Shown here piece after piece: positions 37,501 through 44,812 of a stretch of DNA of 64,000 bases. The notes below the pieces were generated by a model, which searched no databases, was not told the origin of the DNA, and was given only the letters and a program-made list of their open reading frames with translations. The stretch comes from Streptantibioticus rubrisoli (GTDB taxonomy: Bacteria; Actinomycetota; Actinomycetes; Streptomycetales; Streptomycetaceae), in contig NZ_JANFNH010000003.1 of NCBI RefSeq assembly GCF_024436055.1, positions 1-64,000 of the forward strand. Direction: 5' to 3'. Every line of letters starts with the position of its first letter. Within the stretch, counting starts at the first letter, position 1. Both the position numbers and the translations under genes were made by a program.

Positions 37501-37712
37501 TGACGTTGGCTCAGTGCCGGTGGCGCGGGCCAGCGCCGCGGCCAGATCCACCGCGTCGCGCGCCCCGGCGTCATGGACACGTACCACGCACGCGCCCCGG
37601 CGGCGGTCGCCAGCGCACAGGCGGCCACCGTCGCGTCGGCGCGTTCCCGGCGGCCATCGACGCCGCCGATCCAGTGCGTCACCGACGGTGACCGGCGCAC
37701 GCCCAGGCACAC
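37490..37712 (-). pseudogene. Dihydropteroate synthase-like C-terminal remnant, frameshifted
   Basis: Leftward, one frame gives THWIGGVDGRRERADATVAA and CALATAAGAR, and a shifted frame continues CVVRVHDAGARDAVDLAAAL, ARATGT. The order (ATVAACALATAAGA then RVHDAGARDAVDL) matches the last segment of dihydropteroate synthases, where GA..VRVHD precedes the terminal helix. The N-terminal barrel is missing and a frameshift lies near 37595. It faces the pyruvyltransferase stub tail to tail. Confidence 0.5.
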
Positions 37713-37902
37713 CCTGCCAGCGGACGCGCCCGGCTGGCTCGCCCCATGGCCGGTGCGGGCGGGGCGCGCTTCGCTTGCCGACTTCGCGTAGCCGGGCGAC
37801 GTTGACCGGACCTGACGTTACGAAGTGCGTTGCCTGGGAACCCGTGAGGTGGCTTGCGGCGCAGCGGGCGTCGCTGCCTCGGTATGCGATTCGGAGGCGG
37901 GC

Positions 37903-38457
37903 ATGGAAAAGGACATCATCGCGGAACTGACGTCGGACCACCGTGAGGTGGAGCAGATCTTCGGACGGATGACCGCTCTGCCGAGCGGTCATCCCGACCG
38001 CAAGAGGCTGATGGAGGAGGTGACGATCGAGCTGGTGCGGCACTCGGTGGCCGAGGAGGAGTACCTGTACCCCGCGGTGCGTGAGCACATCAACGGGGGC
38101 GACGCCCTGGCCGACAAGGAGATCGCCGACCACGCGAGGGTCGAGGAGACCCTGAAGGAACTGGAGGGCCGTGATGCCGACGACCCGCGGTTCGACCAGC
38201 TCTTCCTGGCCCTGAAGACCGAGGTGACCTCCCACGTCCAGGACGAGGAGGGCAACCTCTTCCCGAAGCTGATGGCGACCTGCTCGCAGGAGGCCCTCGA
38301 CAGCCTCGGGAACAAGATCCGCACCGCCAAGAAGATGGCCCCCACCCGTCCGCACCCGGCGGCGCCGGACAAGCCCCCCGCGAACAAGTTGCTGGCGCCG
38401 GGCGCCGGGCTGGTGGATCGGGTCCGCGACTTCGTCACCGGCCGCGGCAAGTCCTGA
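37903..38457 (+). CDS. Hemerythrin HHE-domain protein (copy 2)
   Basis: Protein of 184 residues, paralogous to the protein at 32070. Histidine and glutamate ligands are in LTSDHREVEQIF, LVRHSVAEEEYLYPAV, IADHARVEETL and VTSHVQDEEGNLFPKL. The tail reads MAPTRPHPAAPDKPP, close to copy 1. GGAGGCGG precedes the ATG. Proteins like this bind O2 or NO through a di-iron site. It has its own promoter region after the remnant junction. Confidence 0.92.
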   Translation: MEKDIIAELTSDHREVEQIFGRMTALPSGHPDRKRLMEEVTIELVRHSVAEEEYLYPAVREHINGGDALADKEIADHARVEETLKELEGRDADDPRFDQLFLALKTEVTSHVQDEEGNLFPKLMATCSQEALDSLGNKIRTAKKMAPTRPHPAAPDKPPANKLLAPGAGLVDRVRDFVTGRGKS

Positions 38458-38530
38458 ACGCCAACGGACACGCTGACCGGCATGCCGTCGACGGCGGGGC
38501 CGGGCCGCACACGCACCCGGCAGGTGCCTG

Positions 38531-38992
38531 ATGGGTTCCGCCCGCGGCGAGCCGTTGGCGACTTTGATGTCGCTCGATGACGTGGCGGACCTGGTCCAGC
38601 GGAGCCAGGGCCTGTATGTGCGGTGGTCCCACGATCCGCGGGCCGACGTTCGGCAGGAGGAGAGCGTCGACGGCCTCAGCGGCGTACGGCTGCCGGGCCT
38701 GTCGGTGAACGCCCTGGACCTGGAACCCTGGTGGGCTGGCCACTCGGTGCGGCTGTGGGTGGCCCGCCGACTCCACGACTACAGCCATCTGCCCCGCGAG
38801 CAGGGGCCGGGCGTGCGGCCGTGGGTCCTGCACGGCGAGGAGGTCGGGCGTGGCCCGGACAACGAGCCCCTGGTCCGCGACGCCCGGCCCATCGCATGGA
38901 TCGACGACCGGGTCATCGCCGAAGCGGCGGAAGAAGTGGCTCGCCAGGAAGGCCGATGGGGTCCGATGCGCCGCCCGCCGGAAAACGCGTAG
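38531..38992 (+). CDS. DUF6098-like conserved protein
   Basis: Soluble protein of 153 residues, tryptophan-rich (LDLEPWWAGHSVRLWVARRL, VRPWVLHGEEVGRG, DARPIAWIDDRVIAEAAEEV). It resembles Streptomyces proteins that state the cell's DUF6098 family; no catalytic motif is seen. It lies 73 bp downstream of hemerythrin copy 2 on the same strand and may be co-transcribed. Function unknown. Confidence 0.7.
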   Translation: MGSARGEPLATLMSLDDVADLVQRSQGLYVRWSHDPRADVRQEESVDGLSGVRLPGLSVNALDLEPWWAGHSVRLWVARRLHDYSHLPREQGPGVRPWVLHGEEVGRGPDNEPLVRDARPIAWIDDRVIAEAAEEVARQEGRWGPMRRPPENA

Positions 38993-39170
38993 CGGCCAGA
39001 CCCGACCGGCACGGGTACGGCTGACCGGGACGCGTCTGCCGCAGCGGCGAGTGCCAGGAGCGGATCAGCCCTCCCGGGTACCGGGCGCGACGCAGGCGCA
39101 TAGCCCTCGTGACCCACCTCATTTTCCAGATTCGTGGCGAAGTGTACGGTTAGCGGCCATCCGCAGTATC

Positions 39171-39200
39171 CCGGCACGCCCCAGCATCGCGGCGTGCCGG
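39171..39200 (+). promoter_or_regulatory. Perfect 10-bp stem-loop just before a ribosome binding site
   Basis: CCGGCACGCC (39171-39180), a 10-base loop, GGCGTGCCGG (39191-39200). The stem ends 4 bases before the SD AAGGAGG (39205-39211) of the gene starting at 39219. It could control translation, act as a protein site, or stabilise the leader. Confidence 0.6.
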
Positions 39201-39218
39201 AGAAAAGGAGGCCGCACT

Positions 39219-39743
39219 GTGTCTGCCGACCTCTCGCCGGTCATAGCCGCCACGGCGCAGTGGCTGGTCCGCTCCTATCCGGTGACCGGCGGCGCCTTGG
39301 ACTCCGCTCTCGCCCAGGCCCAGGCCCGCCAGGCGGCCACCGTAGCCGCATGGCTGCGCTACCCGACAGCGGCCGACGCGGCGCTGGTCGCCTTCGTGGG
39401 TCCCGGCGGGTCCGCCCGGCTGGACTGGCTCACCGGAGCCGAGACAGCCGCGATCGAGGAGACGGAGTACGGCTGGCGCAGCTGGGTCGACGAGGTGGTG
39501 GCCAGCTGGGCCGCCTGCCTGCTCACCGCGCCAGCACTGGCGACGGACGCGGTGGCGGCGGTCGCCGGATGCGAGCACCTGGCCGGGCTGCCCTGCGACT
39601 TCCGGCGGCTGACCGACCCCGACGGCTGTGACCGCCGGGCGGCGGCCTTGCTGCGCCACCCGGATCTGCTCGCCCCCGTCGCCGACCTGCACCGCGCGGA
39701 GCTCCTCCGGCACCTGCAAGGCGATCCCATCGGCGCCGACTGA
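39219..39743 (+). CDS. Hypothetical protein, 174 residues
   Basis: Soluble, alanine-rich helical protein (SPVIAATAQWLVRSYPVTGG, GWRSWVDEVVASWAACLL, LLRHPDLLAPVADLHRAELL) with no recognised domain. GTG at 39219 with AAGGAGG at 39205-39211 and a perfect stem-loop immediately upstream argue that it is real. It converges with the LysR gene and is separated from it by 11 bp. Confidence 0.75.
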   Translation: MSADLSPVIAATAQWLVRSYPVTGGALDSALAQAQARQAATVAAWLRYPTAADAALVAFVGPGGSARLDWLTGAETAAIEETEYGWRSWVDEVVASWAACLLTAPALATDAVAAVAGCEHLAGLPCDFRRLTDPDGCDRRAAALLRHPDLLAPVADLHRAELLRHLQGDPIGAD

Positions 39744-39754
39744 CCTCGGCCGAC

Positions 39755-40645
39755 TCACAGGTGCGACGGCACGGCGGACCTGATGTGACCGCGGAACCAG
39801 CGGTGCGCGGGGTCGGCGGAGTTGCGGGGGTGCCAGGCCATGCCGAGGTCGAGTGGTGGCAGGTCCAGCGGGATGGGGAACGTGCGCAGACCCAGCGCCG
39901 CGGTGGTGTCGGGGAGCCAGCCAGGCAGGGTGAGGGCGATGAGGTCGGTGTTCCGGGCCAGGATCATCGCACTGGTATGGCTGGGGACGACGACTGCGAC
40001 GCGTCGGCGCAGGCCCAGCTGGGCCAGCGCGCGGTCGATGGGGCCGTGGCGTTTGCCCCGTCTGGAAATTCCGATGTGGTCGGCGGCGGCGAAGCGGCGA
40101 GCGTCGATCGGCCCGTCGAAGAGCGGGTGATCGCGGCGCGCTACGCCGAGCAGCGACACCTGGACGAGTGGTTCGGTACGGGTCTCCGGGTCCAGGTGGT
40201 CGAGCACTCCCAGTTCCACGTCCACCCAGCCCTGACGTAGCGCCGGGCTGCCTTCGACCGCCTCGGGGAGGAAGACGATGTCGACGTGGGGCGCCTGCGC
40301 ACGGACGCGGTCGATCAACGGCCCGGTGATGCCCGCCAGCAGCAGTTCGGTGGCCTGCACGGTGAACGTGCGGTGCAGGTCCACGGGATCGAACTCGGCT
40401 GCGGGGCGGAAGAGTTGGTCGCAGCCGCGCAGCAGCGCGGACACCTCGTCCCGCAGTTCCAGCGCACGCGGGGTGGGGACCATCGTCTGACCGGCACGCA
40501 CCAGCAGCGGATCGCCGACTGCGCGGCGGAGCCGGGCGAGGGTACGACTGGCCGCGGCGGGTGAGGTGCCGAGCCGCTCAGCGGCCCGCGTGACGCTGTT
40601 CTCCTGTAGCAGGGCGTCCAGGGCGCGCAGCAGGTTGAGATCCAT
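39755..40645 (-). CDS. LysR-family transcriptional regulator
   Basis: Regulator of 296 residues with the N-terminal helix-turn-helix (LLRALDALLQENSVTRAAER, SPAAASRTLARLRRAVGDPL) and a C-terminal periplasmic-binding-protein-like effector domain. It is divergent from a beta-propeller gene (start 40786), and a CATT-N11-AATG box sits between them, the arrangement of an autoregulating LysR protein controlling its neighbour. Effector unknown. Confidence 0.93.
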   Translation of the reverse strand: MDLNLLRALDALLQENSVTRAAERLGTSPAAASRTLARLRRAVGDPLLVRAGQTMVPTPRALELRDEVSALLRGCDQLFRPAAEFDPVDLHRTFTVQATELLLAGITGPLIDRVRAQAPHVDIVFLPEAVEGSPALRQGWVDVELGVLDHLDPETRTEPLVQVSLLGVARRDHPLFDGPIDARRFAAADHIGISRRGKRHGPIDRALAQLGLRRRVAVVVPSHTSAMILARNTDLIALTLPGWLPDTTAALGLRTFPIPLDLPPLDLGMAWHPRNSADPAHRWFRGHIRSAVPSHL

Positions 40646-40664
40646 CCATCCCCCTGACCTGGCT

Positions 40665-40683
40665 CATTACGCCAGAGTCAATG
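40665..40683. promoter_or_regulatory. LysR-type box (ATT-N11-AAT)
   Basis: CATT (40665-40668), 11 bases, AATG (40680-40683): an inverted repeat of the T-N11-A class recognised by LysR proteins, 20 bp upstream of the lysR start and about 100 bp upstream of the propeller gene. A binding site for the adjacent regulator is the obvious reading. Confidence 0.6.
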
Positions 40684-40785
40684 ATTGCGTGCCCATTTTT
40701 GCATTGCTGCGGAATCCGCGTGCGCCGAGAGTGAAGGTGGCCGCACCAACGCGCGGCCGTTCCTACGCGATGGAGAAGTGATCCC

Positions 40786-41838
40786 ATGCAGCAGTCCGTC
40801 CGTTCCGGACGAGAGGGCGACGTCCTGGCTGTGGTCAGCCAGAGCGGGCCCACTGTGACGTTCTTCGACGCCGCCACCGATCAACATCTTGAGACGATCG
40901 AGGTTCTCGCGGAACCGCACGAGCTGTGTTTCGATCCGGCACAACGGCTGCTGTGGTGCACGACCACCTATCGCTCGGGCTACTACCACTCGAACAGCGG
41001 TCGGCGCAGCGAGCTGACCGTCATCGACCCGGACAGCCGCCGCATCGTCGAGGTGATCGACATCGCCCCCGAACACGGGCCCCACGGGCTGGCGTTGGAC
41101 GCGGCACGCGGGCGCCTGTACGTCAGCGTGGAAGCCCGCGAGGACCGGCCGGGTGGCGTTGTCGTGATCGACACGGCGACGCGGCGCCCGCTCGGACGGA
41201 TCGACACCGACGCTCCCGGTCCGCACTGGTTCGCCATCGACCCGACGGGCACGACGGGCTACGCCACCAACAAGGAGGCACCGTTCATATCCGTCGTCGA
41301 TCTCGAACGAGGCGCCCTGACCGCCAAGGTCGAGGTGCCGGGCAGCGAGGGTCTGGCGGTATCCGCCGACGGCGCGCACGCCTTCGTCGCCGCCCCCTAC
41401 GGCTCCTTTTCGACCACCCGCGCCCAACGGCCGTTCACCGGAATCCGCGTGATCGACGCCGGGACGGCGCGCGTGGTCGACACCCTGCCCACCGAGAACG
41501 TCGTCTTCCCGGTACACCTGACCGCGACCGGCAAGTTGCTCGTCGGCGAAGTGCGCATGGAACACGACCAGGCCTCCCGGCTCGGGCGGCACGCACCTGG
41601 ACGCCTCACGGTGTTCTCCGCGGACAGCCACGAACGCCTGGGTGCGGTGGAGGTGGGTCATTTCCCCCTGACCGTCACCTCCTCGACCGACGGCCGGATC
41701 GGCTATGTGGCCTGCGGCGTCTCCTCCACCGTCCACATCATTGACCTGGACACCCTGCACCCCTTGGGGCGGTTGGACATCGCCAAGCTCGGCGAACCCG
41801 GCGCCCATGGACTGGCGTACATTCCGCGTCCGAGCTGA
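40786..41838 (+). CDS. YncE-like seven-bladed beta-propeller protein
   Basis: Protein of 350 residues built of repeated units (GDVLAVVSQSGPTVTFFDAA, ELTVIDPDSRRIVEVIDIAP, GGVVVIDTATRRPLGRIDTD, STVHIIDLDTLHPLGRLDIA), the YVTN/YncE propeller pattern. There is no signal peptide, which is unusual for the family, so it is probably cytoplasmic unless exported by another route. It is transcribed divergently from the LysR gene and is its likely target. Ligand unknown. Confidence 0.85.
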   Translation: MQQSVRSGREGDVLAVVSQSGPTVTFFDAATDQHLETIEVLAEPHELCFDPAQRLLWCTTTYRSGYYHSNSGRRSELTVIDPDSRRIVEVIDIAPEHGPHGLALDAARGRLYVSVEAREDRPGGVVVIDTATRRPLGRIDTDAPGPHWFAIDPTGTTGYATNKEAPFISVVDLERGALTAKVEVPGSEGLAVSADGAHAFVAAPYGSFSTTRAQRPFTGIRVIDAGTARVVDTLPTENVVFPVHLTATGKLLVGEVRMEHDQASRLGRHAPGRLTVFSADSHERLGAVEVGHFPLTVTSSTDGRIGYVACGVSSTVHIIDLDTLHPLGRLDIAKLGEPGAHGLAYIPRPS

Positions 41839-41994
41839 ACCCGCAACGCGCCAGCAATCGGCGGTAGTTGGGCGACACCGTTGGCGCCGCTGGCGGTCAC
41901 CTTCCCGAGGTACTGGCGGGTGGTGCCCGACTCCCCGTCGCCGCGGGCGCGGCGGTGGCCGCGCGGTCGGAGCCGCTGACCATGCGAAGAGGTC

Positions 41995-43185
41995 TCATCC
42001 GGCAACGTCAGGCGGCACGCTCGTACTCGTGCGGGATGCCGTGGCGTGGGCCGCCGCGAACGTCCGCCGGGCCTCGGCGAGCAGGTCCGGGAAACGGTCG
42101 GCCCCGTAGGCGGCCGCCGCGGCGAAGAGGGCGTCCAGCGCGGCCTGGAGGGGGTCGGACTCCACGGCGGCGAAGAGCGCGGGCACGGCCATGGCCTGCT
42201 GGGACATGGCCGGAACGTCCGTGTCCCCGATGATCGACGGCACCCTCGTATCGGGTATGCGCTCATCGCTCCAGAGCCGGTCCCAGACCCGCTCGAACCC
42301 GTTGGCAGCGTCATCGAAGGGAGCGGGCAGCGGTTCGCCGTGCTCGGCGGCGCGGAGCGCCGGGGCGATCCAGTCGATCTCAGCCAGGCCAGCCAGGGCA
42401 TAGGCGCGGCCTGCGGCCCAACAGGCCAGTGTCCGCTGGGAGTTCGCGGTCGCGGCGGCGATCACGTCGACCAGATCACGGTCGAGCCGCGCCATGCCCA
42501 TCGCGTTGCCGCCGAGCTGCCGCAGACGCTCGCTGGGGAGCCGCCCGCCCCACTCCTCTCTTTCCCACTCCAGCTCCCTCTCCCGGCGTTGCCGCTCGGC
42601 CGCCTCCTCCTCGGCCTGGCGCTCCCGGCGTTTGGCCTCGGCCCGTTCCTCGGGGGAGGGGGGTGGGGGAAGCTCCCGTGCGACGCCGTGCCAGTAGGCG
42701 GCGATCTCGCTCGTCTGCTTCACCACGCGGTCCGCGGCGGGAGGTGCGGGCCAGAACTGGAGGAGGTACCGGTCGTACTGCGGCTCCGGGTCGATCCTGG
42801 TGTCGGCGGCGTTCGCCTCGTCCATGCCCGTCGCGCAGTACCGCACCCGGTGGGGAACGGGCGCCAGGTCCATCGGCCAGCACTCGCCGCCGCCCCACTC
42901 GACGAGGAGGGTTTCCTCCGACGCCGGAGTGAAGGACACCTCGACCACCTCCTGCCAGGTGCCGTCCAACGGCGGCTCCTCGTCGTGCACTTCGACGGTG
43001 AAGCCGACGTTGCCGGTGTGCAGCCCGGTGATCAGATGGAGAAACCCGGGGATGGCGGCACCGCAGAGCCCGTTGGCCTGGCCCCCCGCGGCGTCCCGCA
43101 TCCCGTACACCTCGTCGTCCATGTCGCTCTCCACATAGAGCTGGTGGTAATGGACGTGCACTTCTCCGTCCAGCACGGTGCGCAT
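41995..43185 (-). CDS. Hypothetical protein with central coiled coil
   Basis: Protein of 396 residues. The N-terminal part is beta-rich (VHVHYHQLYVESDMDDEVYG, VGFTVEVHDEEPPLDGTW), a charged coiled coil follows (EERAEAKRRERQAEEEAAER), and the C-terminus is helical. ATG at 43185 has GAGGGGAG just upstream. I recognise no family. It is divergent from the serpin gene. Confidence 0.75.
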   Translation of the reverse strand: MRTVLDGEVHVHYHQLYVESDMDDEVYGMRDAAGGQANGLCGAAIPGFLHLITGLHTGNVGFTVEVHDEEPPLDGTWQEVVEVSFTPASEETLLVEWGGGECWPMDLAPVPHRVRYCATGMDEANAADTRIDPEPQYDRYLLQFWPAPPAADRVVKQTSEIAAYWHGVARELPPPPSPEERAEAKRRERQAEEEAAERQRRERELEWEREEWGGRLPSERLRQLGGNAMGMARLDRDLVDVIAAATANSQRTLACWAAGRAYALAGLAEIDWIAPALRAAEHGEPLPAPFDDAANGFERVWDRLWSDERIPDTRVPSIIGDTDVPAMSQQAMAVPALFAAVESDPLQAALDALFAAAAAYGADRFPDLLAEARRTFAAAHATASRTSTSVPPDVAG

Positions 43186-43332
43186 GGTGCTCCCCTCAAC
43201 GCTTGGTGTTTCACCGAGCAGTTGGGACAGTCTGCACGCAGGGTCTGACAACGGCGGGCGGTGGAACCGATCACCCTTGCGCACCGTCGAAGATCACGGC
43301 GCGGACAGCCCGACCGCGATACGGGGAGAGCC

Positions 43333-44628
43333 ATGAACAAGGTGAGTACGCGCGGTGGACGGGCGCTGTACGGATGCGTCGCCGCGGTCACCGCACTGCT
43401 GACGGCGGTCGGTTGTGCCGCGCAGGACACGGATCCGACCCTGGTCAGGGTCGCCGCACCCGCCTCGCGGCCCGTGGTCCCCGACGCTGACCGGCAGGCC
43501 GCGGCAACCGGTACGACGGCGCTCGGAGTTGATCTGTACCACTCGTTGGCGGGCGGGAGCGCCGCTGGCAACCTGGTCATCTCACCGTCGAGCATGGCGA
43601 ACGCGCTGGGCATGCTGCTGCCCGGGGCCCGCGGCCGCACTGCCACGGAGATCTCCTCGGTGCTGCACAGTGCGCTGCCGCCTGACCGGTTCGCGGCCGC
43701 GCTGGGCGCCCTCGGCCGGGACGAACAGGCGCGGGCCGACGCCGACCGGACCCATCTGCGCGAGGGTGACGCGGTCTGGACGCAGAAGGGGTTCGGCCTG
43801 CGGCGGTCCTACCTTGAGAAGCTGGCCGCCTCCTTCGGCACCGGCGTACACGCCGTCGACTTCCGGTCCGATCCGGAGGGCTCCCGCAGGGCCGTCAACG
43901 ACCTGGTGCGGCGGCAGACCGACGGCGAGATCAAGGACCTCTTCCCATCCGATGCGATCACCCCGGACACCCGGCTCCTGCTCACGGACACGGTGACGTT
44001 CAAGGCGAAATGGCAGCACGCGTTCGACCCTGGCGCCACCGTCGACGGTCCCTTCCACCGCCTCGACGGCTCCACCACCACGACGCGGATGATGAGCCAC
44101 CAGGGCAGCTACGGATATGCCCAGGGCCCCGGCTGGCAGGCCGCCGAACTGCGCTACGCCGGAGGTCATTTGGCCATGGACGTGCTGCTGCCCGCGAGCG
44201 ACGGCTTCCCGCGGTTCGCCAAGTCGCTGACGGCAGCGCGCCTTTCACAGCTCCTCGGGAACCTGCGCGACACCGAACTCGACCTGGCGCTGCCCCGCTT
44301 CACCTTCGACTCCCAGGAGTCGCTCAACCAGACGCTGGCCCAACTCGGTATGGCCACCGCCTTCGGCGCGGGCGCTGACTTCGGTGGCATCCCCGCCGAT
44401 GCGGGCCAGGGGCTGGCGGTGCGGTCCGTGGTGCAGAAGGCGCACATCGCGGTGGACGAGGACGGCACCACCGCCGCCGCGGGCAGCGGCATCGCCATGG
44501 GCGCGACGGCGGCCGCCCCGTCGCGCAGCACGGCCTTCCACGCGGACCGCGCGTTCCTGTTCCTGATCCGCGACCTGCGATCCGGGCAGATCCTCTTCCT
44601 CGGCCAAGTGACCGACCCGGCCCGCTGA
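43333..44628 (+). CDS. Serpin, predicted secreted lipoprotein
   Basis: Serine protease inhibitor fold of 431 residues: NLVISPSSMANALGMLLPGA (helix B region), LLTDTVTFKAKWQHAFD (strand 3A region), hinge VDEDGTTAAAGSGIAMGA and C-terminal FLFLIRDLRSGQILFLGQVTDP. The small-residue hinge is that of an inhibitory serpin. A signal peptide with a lipobox-like end (LLTAVGC, C28) predicts display on the outer membrane face. The reactive loop is around ATAAAPSRST, and the likely P1 is within APSRS, but I cannot fix it. GGGGAGAG precedes the ATG. Confidence 0.92.
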   Translation: MNKVSTRGGRALYGCVAAVTALLTAVGCAAQDTDPTLVRVAAPASRPVVPDADRQAAATGTTALGVDLYHSLAGGSAAGNLVISPSSMANALGMLLPGARGRTATEISSVLHSALPPDRFAAALGALGRDEQARADADRTHLREGDAVWTQKGFGLRRSYLEKLAASFGTGVHAVDFRSDPEGSRRAVNDLVRRQTDGEIKDLFPSDAITPDTRLLLTDTVTFKAKWQHAFDPGATVDGPFHRLDGSTTTTRMMSHQGSYGYAQGPGWQAAELRYAGGHLAMDVLLPASDGFPRFAKSLTAARLSQLLGNLRDTELDLALPRFTFDSQESLNQTLAQLGMATAFGAGADFGGIPADAGQGLAVRSVVQKAHIAVDEDGTTAAAGSGIAMGATAAAPSRSTAFHADRAFLFLIRDLRSGQILFLGQVTDPAR

Positions 44629-44812
44629 CCTGTCACGCCCTAGGCACCACCCCATGCCTTCGCGATCCGGCCCAGCCGCGGTCGGCGGCGATGCGGAGGT
44701 GGCCGTCCCGGCGTCGACCGGCCAGGGCCGTGACCTCGTGGACCGAGCCGCCGCGCCGTGGCGCATCGCCCCCCCCGCGCCCGGCACCGGACGGCTTCGC
44801 AGGTCGTGCGGC

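Noticed and set aside
41845-41960. Leftward segment TTRQYLGKVTASGANGVAQL after the propeller gene
   Set aside because: Looks like a natural protein tail but cannot be assigned or bounded.
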